DNA of 64,000 nucleotides from Verpa conica (Eukaryota > Ascomycota > Pezizomycetes > Pezizales > Morchellaceae): assembly GCA_033030425.1 (NCBI GenBank), contig JAUFSD010000003.1:2604001-2668000 (forward strand). The letters run 5' to 3'. The position numbers were made by a program, and so were the translations under genes. The notes beneath the pieces are model-generated. The model ran no database searches, had not been told where the DNA came from, and was given only the letters and a program-made list of their open reading frames with translations. Position 1 is the first letter of the stretch; the number at the start of each line of letters is the position of its first letter. Shown here piece after piece: positions 44,901-57,424 of this stretch.

Positions 44901-46361
44901 ATGAGAAAAAGGCTAAAATATAAAGGGCTATTACAATAGTTTGCGTGGTATTTGGATCAAGCCCAAAAGAAAGAGCGTCAGATGTAGCGCAACGTTATTT
45001 ATTCTTTTTCCTTACATCTTCCTCTTTACCCCCTCTTTTTCCTAGTACCTTGTTTTCTTTTGTGGGTTGGTTGTGATGGTTGTAGCGTATGATAGTCAAT
45101 TAGAGACGTGCGCACAAGCGTGTTCATCATGGAGGTTGCTAAAGAGGAGGGCGGGGGATAAAATGCAAAACTTCAGCAAAAAATCAATGATACTGATACA
45201 ATAAGGTGCTTAGTTAGTGTTAGAGATATGATCTTTCCTTAATTCCATTTTCTTGCTTCTAATATGGTGTGGATGTATATACACTACTATATCTGATACT
45301 GTGGCTAAGTATTATTCAACTTATAGTCCACGGGCAGTTCTGCGTGATCAAAAAATTCTAGACTTGGTACTCATGGGAACCATCGATCGTAGCCACTGCA
45401 TGCAATGTTGGAAGACTGGATGGGCATTCATCCTGTTCTTGGCGCGACCACCGGTGACCCTTGCGCATATGAACACGTACATACCAGCAGAGCCGAGGTG
45501 AGTGGTAAATCCGGGTCTAGGAGGTGCCGCACTTAAGTCCAACGTGGCATTCTTGAACCTACACATGAATCCATCCCGCTGGAATTTGGCTACATGGACA
45601 TGATACGTATCTAGGAATTTGTAAATAAACGAGTGATATATGGTGATTGACTCAACAAGCTAGGGAGGGGTTCAAGTACCGTTTTATCCATATCTCTGAC
45701 TGAAGTATTATCTAGGGATAACTTTGATTTGTGGTAGTGGAGAGAGGGAGAGGGGGTATTGTCTTTTCTTCCTCATTCCTTAGATATTATCCTAAAAGAG
45801 GGCGAGAGGGTGAGGTGGACTCTCCAGCCTTCTTCCGATCTAGGGTAGTACCAATGTTGCAATCGGAACCGGAAAAAAAGTCTTAGGGAGTTTTGCTAGA
45901 GTAGGGTATGATCGATCTAAGAAGACTCGGAAGCGAAAGATTGCATGTGGTGCCTTAATGTTTACCCAGATGGCTCACCTGCAGAGAGTGGTCCTTTTTT
46001 TTTTTAGCGATGAGCACGCAGATCTTGGGACCCTGAATAGGAAATGACTCGTCAGGGCAAGTTTTCTGATATCAAATATCTAGGTAGGGATGACTTTTCC
46101 TCACGAGCTGGACGAGATGGACGAGATGTGACAAAAGACGAGTAGGAACGGAAAACCGCGCCTGCGAATGTCTGGCATGATGACGGTTGGGCCACACTCA
46201 GCTAGAGCCTAAAGGCCGCCGGTCCACTGTGCACGTGCGCTGAGTTGGTGGGAAAAAAGTTGACGATAAAACCCCCCTCTAGGAACCCCACTAACATACA
46301 CCGCTAGATTCAACTCCTCGGACAAAAAAATAAAACACGGCATCATATATCTTCAAGAAAA
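44901..46361. other. Intergenic region
   Basis: No gene is supported over about 1.45 kb. Plus-strand frames near 45.25-45.5 kb are short and lack splice or domain support. The last 100 bases are A-rich leader for the SET/TPR gene. Confidence 0.5.
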
Positions 46362-48315
46362 ATGGACATGGCCAACGGAGGAGCCTCGATTCTTGATGAC
46401 CCTGATTTGCTCGCCTCCCAATCACTCATTCACAAGGCTGCTGCAGCTCTCGCTCGGGATGACTTTCTCGTTGCCCGGAAAATTTACACCGAAGTCCTCT
46501 CACATACTCCCTATAATATTCTCGCTTACGTAGACCGCTCACGGGTGCACCTCAAGCTTGGCTATCCAGACCTTGCTGCTGGCGATGCGTATCGAGCTCT
46601 ACTCCTCGGTGATGCCATTCGAGAAACAGTCCAGGACAGGTCCATAATATCCAGAAAAGAAAATGGCGAGTATGATGACGACGGTGAGGACAACGAATGG
46701 GGAATAGGCGAACAAGCATTCGTCACAACATACTCCCATATCCGCCTTTTATCCGAGAGGGTTCTTCCGGAGGAACAGATCAAGAAGCTGTTAAAGACCT
46801 CCGTAGACGGAATGGAAGCTACAGCTCTGTTCACCCTAGCCCGGGCATTGAAGGAAGCACGATGTTTCATGGATGCCCTGACGTATTGCAAGATGGGACT
46901 CGACCGGTACCCGGATGCAGCAGCTTTACCGGCAGAAATCAATTTTCAAGCCGAAACGGATGAAATCCATCAGTTGATGGAACAAAAGAAGACGGAGGAC
47001 CCCAGGTTCAAGCTCAATCCAGACATATTGTTCAGACATGGTGGCTGTAGGAGAGAGGTTTATCCCTGGAACGATCACGAGCCTGACCGGTACGACTCAC
47101 AGACGGTGGCATCCTTGAATGCAAAAATGGCTGGATGTTCCGATAAAGTAGAAATAAGAGTTGTGGACTTACCTATTCTACAAAAGAGACAGGATCCCTT
47201 GAATAAACTAGAACTCTCGGAGAAGGTATCGGGCTCAGAGAAGCAACTTGGCGTTTATGCAAAGGACGACATCTATATTGGTGAAACGTTCTTTAGAGAA
47301 ATGTCGCCACTAACAGTGCTTTCCGACCCAGAGTACTCGAGGCTCTGTGAGTATTGTGCTGCAGACCTTGAAGAGACCTATGAAACCTGTGAAGACTGCT
47401 GGGAGGGCGACGAAGAATGTGGGGTCATGTGGTGTTCTGAAAAATGCAAAGGGGAGGCAATGGAGAAGTGGGCAAAAATTACACCAAAATTCGGAAATTT
47501 TCGAAGAGTGCTAATAGTTAAATTTTTTTTATATAGATATCATCCAGCCCTCTGTGGTAGAGACTTTGGCTGGGTCTACCGTGCTATCAATGCTAGTATC
47601 TCCACAAGCTCTGCACACTCGCTTCTATTACTAAAGACCTATGCAACGGCAATAACACTGGATATGCATCCCCTAGAACTACCTGAGGTCAAGTACCTTT
47701 ATGGTGTTAACCGCGTGGGGACTTTCCCTAATTACAGCCCAACTCTACTCGAACAGCAGGCCCTTCCATTCAACTTCACAAACCAGGTCACTCGTCCCAT
47801 TCAGATGTTGCAAGAGATGGACGTGGACATATTCCAACCGAATGCAGTCGATTTCTTTGATCTTTGGGTTATCCAGACCTTGTGGGCGAAGTTTATCGGC
47901 GTTGCGAGTGCAAGGGTACATAAAAGGACAGGAAGAACTGAGATCGCAGCCGTTTGTTGCCCGTATATTAAATCAGGGTGCCAATAATACTAATGAGTGA
48001 TTTTAGGTCCATATGCTTTACTCCATGTTCAATCACTCATGCGAACCCAATATCAGCTGGGAATGCGGGGGTGAAGTTAGTTTCACTGGATTCTCCCGTG
48101 CACTCGGACGGGAGGTAGAACTTAATAAAGAGATCGTGGCCGTGAAAAAAGGAGAAGAATGTTTCAGCCATTACTGTGATATTAGTTTGGATTATAGGGA
48201 ACGACAGGAGCATGCCTGGGGACCACTAGGTGGTAGATGTAGCTGCCCAAGATGTATTAGAGAGGAAGCGGAGGAAGCGAAAGGGCTTGCGGGGCTTTCA
48301 ATAACGAATAAATAG
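46362..48315 (+). CDS. TPR and SET-domain protein (SMYD/SET-type)
   Basis: Exons 46362-47467, 47537-47951 and 48007-48315 give about 609 residues. The N-terminal half has TPR-like repeats (ARKIYTEVLSHTPYN, YVDRSRVHLKLGYPDLAAGDA, ALTYCKMGLDRYP). The SET domain is split around a Cys-rich insert (CEYC, CEDC, MWCSEKC) that resembles a MYND-type finger. It closes with SMFNHSCEPN and YRERQEHAWGPLGGRCSCPRC (post-SET). The first intron (47468-47536) has a GTGGGC donor and a GCTAAT branch and contains no stop, so unspliced RNA would stay in frame. The second uses GTTTGT with an ACTAAT branch. The NHSCEPN motif suggests active methylation of an unknown lysine substrate. Confidence 0.82.
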
Positions 48316-49098
48316 AAAGTACAAGGGTGGGAGTGTGGATTTATTATCTGAAGAGCAAGAAAAGACAGAAGGGCTTTTAGAAGCGGCTCTAATCAGAGAG
48401 TTATAATGTAAGTAAACTTGTAAGAATGTGGTCGACATCTCGTCTATATTAGTAGGTATTTATAGAGAAATATACTTGATGATTCGGGGACTACAAACCC
48501 CTCCTAGGCATCCTCATGTACTCTCACTCGATATACTGAAACTCCATACTCGTATATGTGTGCAAAAATTGTCAAGGCAACTAGGGTAATCTCATCAATG
48601 GGAAGCGAATAAGATGGTCATAAAGTCTATGCTGTGGATTGACCTATACTATTGCAGGACCTGTTCTAAACCATGGATAACTATACACTCCTTGGGGACC
48701 CTATTCCACATGTACATCCCAAGAACATATCTCCTAACACCGGAATATGGCGCAAGAAAACCGATTTCAAAGCGGGAAAAAAACTATTTCACACCCGGAG
48801 GAAAGCTTCATGTATATTTCAATCCCTTTCTTGTGAAAAAAAAAATTACCCATGTAAGCAATTCCAGTAAGGTACACCCGCCCCACAAGTCGAGCAGAAG
48901 AATTTTTTTATTTTGGACCCCGTTTTGATATCCCAAAAGAAAAGAAAAAGAACACCGTTTATGCCTAAACACAAAGTGTTAGCAAGTCATCCACCTAATC
49001 CCCTCAATTTTAAAATCTCCAAATTCCCAGACCAACTCTACTCTGCTCCAATTCTCTAATAATAACGCCCACTTTCCACCCAAGCCAAACAAAATCTT
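48316..49098. other. Intergenic region
   Basis: Convergent spacer before RPL35 (minus). A 104-codon plus-strand frame at 48614-48928 has no supporting evidence. Confidence 0.45.
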
Positions 49099-49770
49099 TC
49101 AGAAATAACCAACCTTGATAGCATACTTCCTCTTAGGGAAGTGAATGGCCTTCTTGCTGTCCTTAGCAGTCTTGCGTGTAGACTCGTGCTTAGTCAATCG
49201 TCTCCTAATGGCACGGGTCTTCTTGGCACGGAGGTCGAGAGGTAGGTACTTCTTTCCCTTATAGAAGATGCGAAGCTGCTGGCGTTGAGTTGCGTTGATA
49301 ACGGTCAGGACACGGGCAACCGACTTGCGGACATCGTGACTGTTGGTTTCGTGTTTAATTAGTTATGTTCTTTCTTTCCTCTTTCACTTCCCCCCACCAA
49401 CCCTCCCCCTCCCCGGTATTCGCCTTCAGTATTTTTGGGATATGTACATCTTAGTAAGCTTGGATGAAGCACCACCGGCAATCTTTTGAACACGGAGGTT
49501 GGCGAGCTCCTGCTTAAGTTCGTCGAGTTGCTTGTTCAGGTCGTTCTTGGACTTGGACCACAGGGTTGCTGTCTTGACACCAGGCTATAAAACCAAAAAT
49601 AAAATTCAGTCAGTATTTTTTTTTTTCAATCTCGAATTTCATCCCACTATCACCACTACAACTGCCCCCCCCCTCCGATAATTTGTAGGATTGGTCCGGG
49701 AAAAAAACCATCCATCAAAATGACCACCGAGAGGGGGAGAAATGGGGGTGGGGAAGGGTCGGCGTACCAT
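49099..49770 (-). CDS. RPL35: 60S ribosomal protein L35 (uL29)
   Basis: Exons 49770-49768 (the ATG alone), 49584-49448 and 49339-49099 give 126 residues, normal for L35. The 183-nt first intron begins right after the ATG with a GTACGC donor and ends in TTTATAG. The second is 108 nt. The protein reads [25 protein letters not shown], then [18 protein letters not shown] and [25 protein letters not shown]. It binds near the polypeptide exit tunnel of the large subunit, as a docking site for SRP and nascent-chain factors. A first exon holding only the start codon is typical of intron-regulated ribosomal protein genes. Confidence 0.94.
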
Positions 49771-50241
49771 TGTGATGAGATTTTGCGGGTTAGTGGGGCG
49801 GTGTTGTTTGGCGGCGGGATTGTCGTGAGTCGTGAATTTGCGATGTCGGCGTATGATGCGTGTGCTATGGTGGAGTGGAAATTGGGCAGCGGTATTTGTG
49901 GGCAGCAGTCTTGTTGTCTTGGCGGGGTGGTGGGGGGTTGAAGCCCTTATCTGATCTTATCGTTTCTTCTGCTACTCGTCTTTTCAGTAATTGGAAGCCC
50001 TAGATACAGAAATTACTAGACCGATCGCTGCATTCAATACCCGCCCACTTTTTTGTCTGGCGCTCTAAGAAGACAGCAGCGGGATGAATCAAGATCGTAT
50101 TACTCTATGATTTTCAGTCCTTTACATGTCTATCCTTTTAGGCACCCTCTAAGTTAAAACAAGCTACTGCTAGCCCAATAAAATATCCCTTTCTTTGGCT
50201 CAGTAGCAACATCATGGTCTATCACGATGCCCCCGTGAATC
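49771..50241. other. Intergenic region
   Basis: RPL35 promoter, G/C-rich near the start. A 73-codon plus-strand frame at 49720-49941 overlaps the RPL35 leader and has no support. Confidence 0.45.
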
Positions 50242-50895
50242 TTAGTAATCCTCACAATCTCCATGATAATCATCACAGTCATAATAATCCTCATTGTCCT
50301 GAAAAACCGTCATGATCCTCACAGTCATCACAATAGCCATGATCCTGATAATCTTCATAGTTTCCATAATCTTCACGACTCCCCTAACTTTCACCATTCT
50401 CACTATCCTCACTATCCCCACGGTCTTGATCATCCTCTCGATGCTCATAACGTGCAGGATAATAATGATCGTCACAGACGGGATACTCTTCCTCACCATC
50501 ATCAGAATCTTCGCTATGTCTAACATTCTCAGGATAGCCAGAGTTTTCGCGGTCAATCTAAAGATAAGCATCAAGGATAGCTCTGTCTGGGGAGAAAGAG
50601 AGGTTGTCGTTAATCTTTCTTTTCGAAGGTTCTAGCTGGGGAATGTGGGGATCGCCCCTGGTAACTCACCTTCATCGAACCCTTCAGGGGTCAATGATAA
50701 TCTATGGGAATGCTGGAAGTTGGAGCGGCTACCCCAGCCATCCTTAATAATTCTGTAGTAATATTTTACAGGGGGTTGAGCAGGTCTTTCAGTTGAAGAG
50801 TTAGAAGAAGTAATGGAGCCCTTGTTGAATGCGAATTTGGCTTGGGAGCTATTAAACGCTGGGACTGGGGTTGAACTATTCTTGCTGGAAGACAT
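50242..50895 (-). pseudogene. Acidic Asp/Tyr-rich repeat gene, probably decayed
   Basis: Unrecognised. Exon 1 (50895-50670) encodes MSSSKNSS then a Ser-rich segment with VKYYYRIIKDGWGSRSNF, ending at a good GTGAGT donor. After a CCCCAG acceptor (ending 50587) the natural frame reads DRAILDAYL, meets TAG, continues IDRENSGYPENVRHSEDSDDGEEEYP, meets a second TAG, continues GSREDYGNYEDYQDHGY and stops. In another frame the last part reads NEDYYDCDDYHGDCEDY to a stop at 50242. An alternative acceptor 4 nt later gives one open frame, but it is full of Met/Ile and looks like the shifted version of the acidic one. Both TAG codons could derive from CAG. Most likely a decaying copy of a low-complexity gene. 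Confidence 0.4.
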
Positions 50896-52601
50896 TGTGG
50901 TGACGGTTGTGAGCGGTTTCAAGAGTCTAGGAGGTTACATATAAAAATTCAAAGGACTGAGTTCATCACTTTTTAAGTAGAAACATGGCTATTGTGGGCT
51001 ATTGGATACGTTGCAAAGTTAATTCTAATTACTTAAAGCTACATGTAGTCCAGAGGGAAGTCTTCTTATATGTAGTACAGCCTCCCCCTCTCCCCCAGAA
51101 GCAGAGGTTACATCGTTAATTCTTCAAAGCTTATTCCATGTTGCGTGTTCATCAAGTCATATCATCACAGCTATGTAGCCAAAAACATCCGATATGGCGT
51201 TGTTTACACCATCATCCCGCTGAGACACGGGACACCCGAGAAACCGCGCTCTTAATTGCGGGTAAGCCCTCCAATAAGATTCACTTAATATATCCAATTT
51301 TCTGCATATAGCCCCAAGCAGATGCCCAGGTGATCCCATGTACTTATGATTAATTCATTCATTCATGCCCAGGTGATCATATGGTATCACTCGGCTAGAT
51401 TGTACGTCCCAGTGGCGAAAACATATGGTGCGCTTGTTTCTGGCCCAACCTGATAGCTTTGGCTATCTGGCATACACCACAAAGCAGCGACCAACCTCAA
51501 ACATCGCCCACCTTCTTTTAATTATTCTTGATGGCACTTGTGAGGCTAGTATAGATAAGGTTCTATATCAACGATTACTCGGATCCCTAGTCACTTCTTG
51601 TCACTCGAACATAGCCCAGAAGCCAGGGGATCTCTTCACATAGAGTTTTCTCTTGCATGACCGGCCGCACTACCCACCAGCCGACTCATTAGTCCCAGAC
51701 TGAGTCTGGCCTTTTGACGGGAAATATCATATGATACTGAGGCTGTCCTCTCCGCTTTACGCGCTTACCCCAGCCCTAGGGGTTGATCCCGGTATCGAAT
51801 TCTGCTCACAGATAGAGTGCTGCCCCCAGCATCTAACCGATAAGATATCGCTAAACAATTAGCTTATCTCACATAGCTAGGCAACGAATTCATCAATGCT
51901 AGTCAATCGTCATTTTGGGCGCTAATTGCGCTATGGGTGATAGGAGCCTTGATTATGTGCGCCGTTACTTACCCTTACACCCGGGGAAAAGGCTAGGTAC
52001 ATACTTAGTCAGAAGCGGTGAAAGATGCAGATATTCCGGCCCACATGTGACTGGTACGGACTACTTACTAATGTGGAAGGTCAAGACCTATAACAAGATC
52101 CTTTTTTAATTACAAGAGATCTGGGACGGTACCGATCGTACGAAACGAGTTTCCCCCCATTCCTTTCTCTTTTCTATGAAGTATCGGTAGTTGACCGTTG
52201 TACATACATAATGTATCCATGGGTCGTTTACACATGAACATGAAGCTACATGTATCTACGGGCACATTTAGTACGGGAATGACGATGCCCAGCCTCAAAA
52301 ATTAAGTTATTCACGGGAAGACAAGGACTGAAGTACAGTGGTGACATATCCTAATTAGATCCGAAGCGCTGATTGCGGTAAGGTTTCTTTTGAGGGGTCC
52401 CAGGAATTTAAAGCCCAGGGAAGTATACCGGGTGAAGAAAAAAAAAACCTGGCTACCTTTAGTGGATTGGAACATCGCCTAGCTAATATCTACGTACTTA
52501 AGACTACAGCAGCATTTAAGACTGCAACAGCTCATACGTGTTTAGTTCTCTTTTAACCTCCACAACCCTCTTTTCTTTCTTTTCTTTATCATCAGCTAAA
52601 G
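50896..52601. other. Intergenic region with a tRNA-like remnant
   Basis: No gene is supported. A GAATGAATGAATTAATCAT motif (minus strand, about 51346-51364) and a duplicated TGCCCAGGTGATC (about 51322 and 51366) occur. Minus-strand sequence at about 51775-51860 has A-box-like (GGTTAGATGC) and B-box-like (ATTCGATACC) segments but does not fold as a tRNA. The 3' end is the permease promoter (CTTTTCTTTCTTTTC). Confidence 0.45.
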
Positions 52602-54854
52602 ATGACATCCACAGGCGTCAACCAGAACGCTTCTCTTAACACAGAGATTCGCTACAAACGCTCAGATGTTGAAAAGAATTCACCTGGGCCGGCTTCAGTA
52701 AATGGAACTAAGAACTATGTTGAGGGTGAGACGGGCTCACTGCCCCCGAGTTATGATAATACCCATCGCAAACTGAAGCCTAGACACATTCAATTAATTG
52801 GTATTGGTGGTACAATTGGAACTGCACTTTTTGTCAGTATTGGAAGGGGATTGATACAAGGAGGACCTGCCAGCCTGTTTATTGCTTTTACGCTATGGTA
52901 TGTTCGGCTTGATCACTGGGCTTTCACTGTCACTGCTGTCGATAAGCTCTCGAAGGTGAGAGCTTAGAGAAAATGGCACCCCCAATTAATGTTTAATCAG
53001 GAGCACTACAGGAGAATACCTTCAAGGGCTCAGTGTCTGGGGGGGGGTTGGAGCTTTAATAGTATAACACTGATTTTTACGCAAAAACTAGGTGTACCGT
53101 CATTATGGCAGTGAATAACTGCATGGCTGAGATGGTTACTTATCTTCCTGTATCTTCACCATTCATCCGATTTGCAGGCCGTTTCGTAGACGACGCTTTT
53201 GGTTTCGCTGCTGGATATAACTTCTTCATATTTCAAGCGGCTCTCGTACCCTTTGAAATCGTTGCTTGTAACGTCATATTACAGTACTGGACCGACAAGA
53301 TCCACGTGGGTATTGTCATTACCGTTGTTATCGTGTGTTATGGGTGGGTGGATTATGTATTCCATTCTCAAGCTGGTATTAACTCAAGATGCCTTTGATA
53401 TACAGAGTTGTAAACCTCACTGCTGTAAAATGGTATGGAGAGAGTGAGTTCTGGATGGCACTGGGAAAGGTTATCTTGATCATCGCTATGATTTGCTTCA
53501 CCTTTGTCACCATGTTGGGAGGAAATCCACAAGGTGATAGATATGGGTTTAGATATTGGAAAGACCCGGTAAATATTTTACTTCCGATATTCCATGAGAC
53601 TTTTTTCAAGGACTAAAAATAAACAATAATAGGGTCCCTTTGCGGAATTCATTAAAACAGGCAATCTTGGAAGATTCGTCGGATTTCTCTCTTGTTTGAT
53701 CCAAGCTAGCTTCACCATTGCAGGGCCGGACTATGTCAGCATGGCAGCTGGAGAAGCCGAGAATCCGCGTAAAGTCTTACCACGAGCGTACAATGCTGTT
53801 TTTTACCGCCTCACTACGTTTTTCGTCTTAGGATCACTTTGCGTGGGAATCGTCGTTCCACACAATGATCCAGAACTGAAGGCTGCCTTCTCCGAGGGGC
53901 GGCCAGGCGCAGCTGCATCCCCATATGTTGTAGCTATGGATAGGATGGGAGTTCCTGTTTTACCTGACATTGTTAATGCATTGGTTTTGACAGCCGCACT
54001 GTCGGCTGGTAATTCATATGTTTATTGTGCAAGTCGTAGTTTATATGGCCTTGGTTAGTATTCACCATAACCCGGCATGAAATGGCTAAATAGTTGACTG
54101 TTATCCTATATAGCTCTCGAGAGGAAAGCACCAAAATTTCTTGCTAAATGCACAAAAGGCGGTGTTCCAGTCTACTCTATTATAGTTGTCCTTGCAATCT
54201 CACTCCTCTCGTTTCTTCAAGTCTCGAATAATGCAGCAGTTGTCCTGCAGTGGTTTATTAACTTGGTTTGTCCCCCTACTTCTTCCCTAAGAGCTTTACG
54301 TTTATTAAACTTCCCAGGTAACCGCTTCTCAATTGATCAACTTCTCGGTGATGACTTTTACCTTCATCAAGTTTAAAAATGCCTTGGCAGCACAAGGGAT
54401 TTCCAGAGATAGTTTACCGCACAAGGGATTCTGGCAGCCGGCTTCGGCATGGTACGCCTTTACTACTACTACTATCATGTGCTTTGTTGGGGGTTATACC
54501 GTCTTCATACCTGGGCGTTGGGATGTTCCTACCTTCCTCTTTTCGTATACTCCCCAGTTCTTATTACCTTTCCTATTCGAATTATAATTAATGCTAGTTA
54601 ATATTTAGATACCTCATGATATTCATTGTTCCGGTTTTGTTTATCGGCTGGAAAATCGTCCATAAAACCAAATGGCGAGCACCAGAGGACGTGGATCTTT
54701 TCACAGACAAAGACGAGATCGATGAATACGAACGCGAATACGTTCCTATCCCTCCTAGGCATGTCGATCCTACTCTAGTGTTCTATTGAATTTACTTTAC
54801 TAACGTGATTATAGAAATGCGTTTATGAAATACTGGGACCTGGTTTTTTCTTGA
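52602..54854 (+). CDS. Amino-acid permease (YAT/AAP family)
   Basis: There are eight exons: 52602-52897, 53092-53343, 53406-53568, 53633-54053, 54114-54265, 54318-54544, 54609-54758 and 54815-54854. They total 566 residues with frame kept throughout. The protein has a soluble N-terminus, then about 12 membrane segments starting at RHIQLIGIGGTIGTALFVSIG, the conserved entry motif of the family. Later landmarks are YGESEFW, AGEAENPRKVLPRA, ASRSLYGLA followed by LERKAPKFL, and EDVDLFTDKDEIDEYE near the end. Expected role: proton-coupled uptake of amino acids at the plasma membrane; specificity cannot be told. Intron 7 appears to be GC-AG (AG|GCATGT, ACTAAC branch); without it the protein would end HVDPTLVFY. 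Confidence 0.9.
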
Positions 54855-55876
54855 TAGATTTGCTTCCCTATAACCGTGACCTCCACGGCCTCTAAAATTT
54901 ACTAGCTTCTTTCATTATCATGTTTAGATAAGCGGAGTTACTGATTGGTAGAGTCGGGTTCACAGGTGGACTAAAAATTATGACTGTTTATGAGTAGAAC
55001 TTTTTCAATGACTTGTTTATAATTACAAATTACTTTCTGCTCTCCAGCATAGATAAAATTATGTTTAGCCGCTGTGATAAATAATTTCTAATAGCTTCTG
55101 GAAAACTATGGTTCTTTACGGAGCTGCGCTAAACAAATATAAGCCATCGTGGCTTAATACCGAGTCATCACTAACCAACTCCGCTGAGATTATTCCGTGC
55201 ATGTATGCCAAGAGATAATGACGTCAAGAATAAATCCCGAAAACCCCTTGTCACTAAAAACGGAATAACTTACTCTAGCTCTCGAGCTTTATTTTGCACC
55301 AGCTAGGAAGTTTAAGGGGAAGGGAAACTCCTAACCCCGTAATGGCTTAAAGAATACTACCTATCATAAGAATAGTCTCAGTCTCAAGCCAATAAGACCC
55401 ACCCAGTAAGCTCCCAAGACACTCTGTATACATCGAGACACAACACCCCCTCAATCATGAAGGCGCCACTAGCCACAACCTTCAGAGTTCCAATAAACGC
55501 GTAAAAAAGACCCGCTCTCAAAATTTCATAAAAGTAACTACATGCATCACCATTCCATCCCATCCATTCAAAGCTAGCTCAATATTCACCCCTACCCTCA
55601 AAAAGAAATTTCATCGTAATAATGCTGTGTTCTTCTTTCTCTCTCTCGAAATCTATTTCTAGAACCAGGAAACCCCTTGTCAACATCCTAAGGGCAAGGT
55701 GACAAGGTGAGGAGAAACAAATGAGATGAAAAACAAACCTTCAGCCATACAGCCCCATTTCCTCCTCACTTTTTACCCTTTGTGCCCATTGATAATTTCA
55801 CAGGGATCAGTGTTTTTTCCCCATAGTTCGGGCTTTTTAAAAGAAATTCGACCGTCACACTTCAGCCATAATGCCC
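54855..55876. other. Convergent intergenic region
   Basis: About 1 kb between the permease and helicase 3' ends. No gene or repeat stands out; AT-rich. Confidence 0.5.
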
Positions 55877-57424
55877 CTATGACAACAGATCGGAAACGTT
55901 CATTGGCATTTCATCGATTTGCGTACCTAATTACAAAAATTAGCAATAAAGGCAATAGTGGGGACGCAGGGATAGCATACTATAGTATAGTTCAATATCA
56001 CGGAGAATCCTGACATCTTCGGTAGTGACGAAGTTGATAGCAACACTAAACCACCTGTTAGTAACCAGAGCTCTACAATCAAACAAAACATGATAGAGCA
56101 TACCCCTTGCGTCCAAATCTACCACTTCGACCAATCCTGTGGATATAATTCTCACGATTGTTCGGCAAATCATAATTAATAACCAACGAAACTTGCTGCA
56201 CATCGATTCCCCTCGCCCACACGTCTGTCGAGATCAACACTCTACTGTTCCCTTGTCTGAACTCCTGCATAATACTATCTCGCTCCTTCTGTGGCATCTC
56301 TCCGTGCATACATGATACCGTGAAATTCGCCTCTCTCATCTTATCGGCCAACCAGTCGACCTTCTTGCGTGTGTTGCAAAAGATTACTGCTTGAGTAATT
56401 GTCAGTGTGTCGTATAGATCACACAGTGTGTCAAATTTCCATTCCTCTTTCTCAACAGCAATAAAGTACTGCTTCAGTCCATCAAGCGTCAGCTCGTCAC
56501 GCTGGACGAGAATACGAACGGGATCAGTCATGAATTTTGTCGTCATATCCAGTACGTCATAAGGTAGGGTTGCGGACACAACGACAACCTGGGTGCTGGG
56601 AGGGAGGTAACGGTACACGTCGTAGATCTGTTCGCGGAAGCCTTGGTTAAGGAGTTCATCAGCCTCATCGAGCACGAGCATCTTAATGTGCCGTGTACGA
56701 AGGTTACGACGACGAATCATGTCAGCGACACGGCCTGGGGTGCCGGAGACAACATGCTGGCCGTAGTCGAGCTTGGTAATGTCTTGGCCGACATTGGTAC
56801 CACCAATGCAGGCATGGCATTGTACGTTCATATAGTCACCAAGAGCCATGACGACGGATTGGATCTGAGTTGCAAGTTCGCGGGTAGGTGAGAGGACGAG
56901 TGCTGTTGTATAAGTTAGTGACTGCGCTGTAATTGGTGGAATGGAAGAAACAAACCTTGGGCCTCTCGTACAGCTGTATCAATGACCTGAAGGATAGAAA
57001 TGGAGAAGGTTGCCGTTTTACCGGTACCTGATTGGGCTTGTGCGATAGTATCACGGCCTTTGCATATTTGGACGATGGCACGCGATTGCACGGCGGAGGG
57101 GGATTCGTAGCCATAAGCATAGATTCCACGAAGAAGGGTTTCTACACACGATGTTAGTAATGGAAGCGTAGGCTAGGCAGTAGAAACCCTACCCTTGAGT
57201 TGCATATCCTCAACTGGGTATCAGAAGTCATGTTAGTAATTTCGAATATGAATTTTAGGAGGGCAGTTGAGAGGTCATACAAGTAGCCGCGCTATTTGCG
57301 AAATTGTTAGCATTGGAAACGCGCAGTGGCAATTATGGGGGAGGGAGAGTTACACAGTGACATCTGGAGAGGTCTTGAACTCGAGACGAGCATCCTCTTT
57401 TCTATTGATTCCTCCTTCAGGCAT
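55877..57424 (-). CDS. FAL1: DEAD-box RNA helicase, eIF4A-III/Fal1 type
   Basis: There are seven exons: 57424-57354, 57291-57281, 57213-57193, 57141-56956, 56902-56104, 56045-55981 and 55926-55877. They total 400 residues (yeast Fal1 has 399) and every junction keeps frame. Exon 2 is 11 nt and exon 3 is 21 nt; together they encode the conserved VTVAATFEDMQLK start. Motifs are [11 protein letters not shown] (Q motif), QSGTGKT, PTREL, GTPGR, DEADELL, SAT, the [10 protein letters not shown] segment and [13 protein letters not shown]. It ends [14 protein letters not shown], as in eIF4A-III. The protein acts in pre-rRNA processing (Fal1) and, in filamentous fungi, probably in the exon-junction complex. 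Confidence 0.94.

Noticed and set aside
48614..48928. 104-codon plus-strand frame
   Set aside because: Composition is random-like and there are no splice or domain signs.
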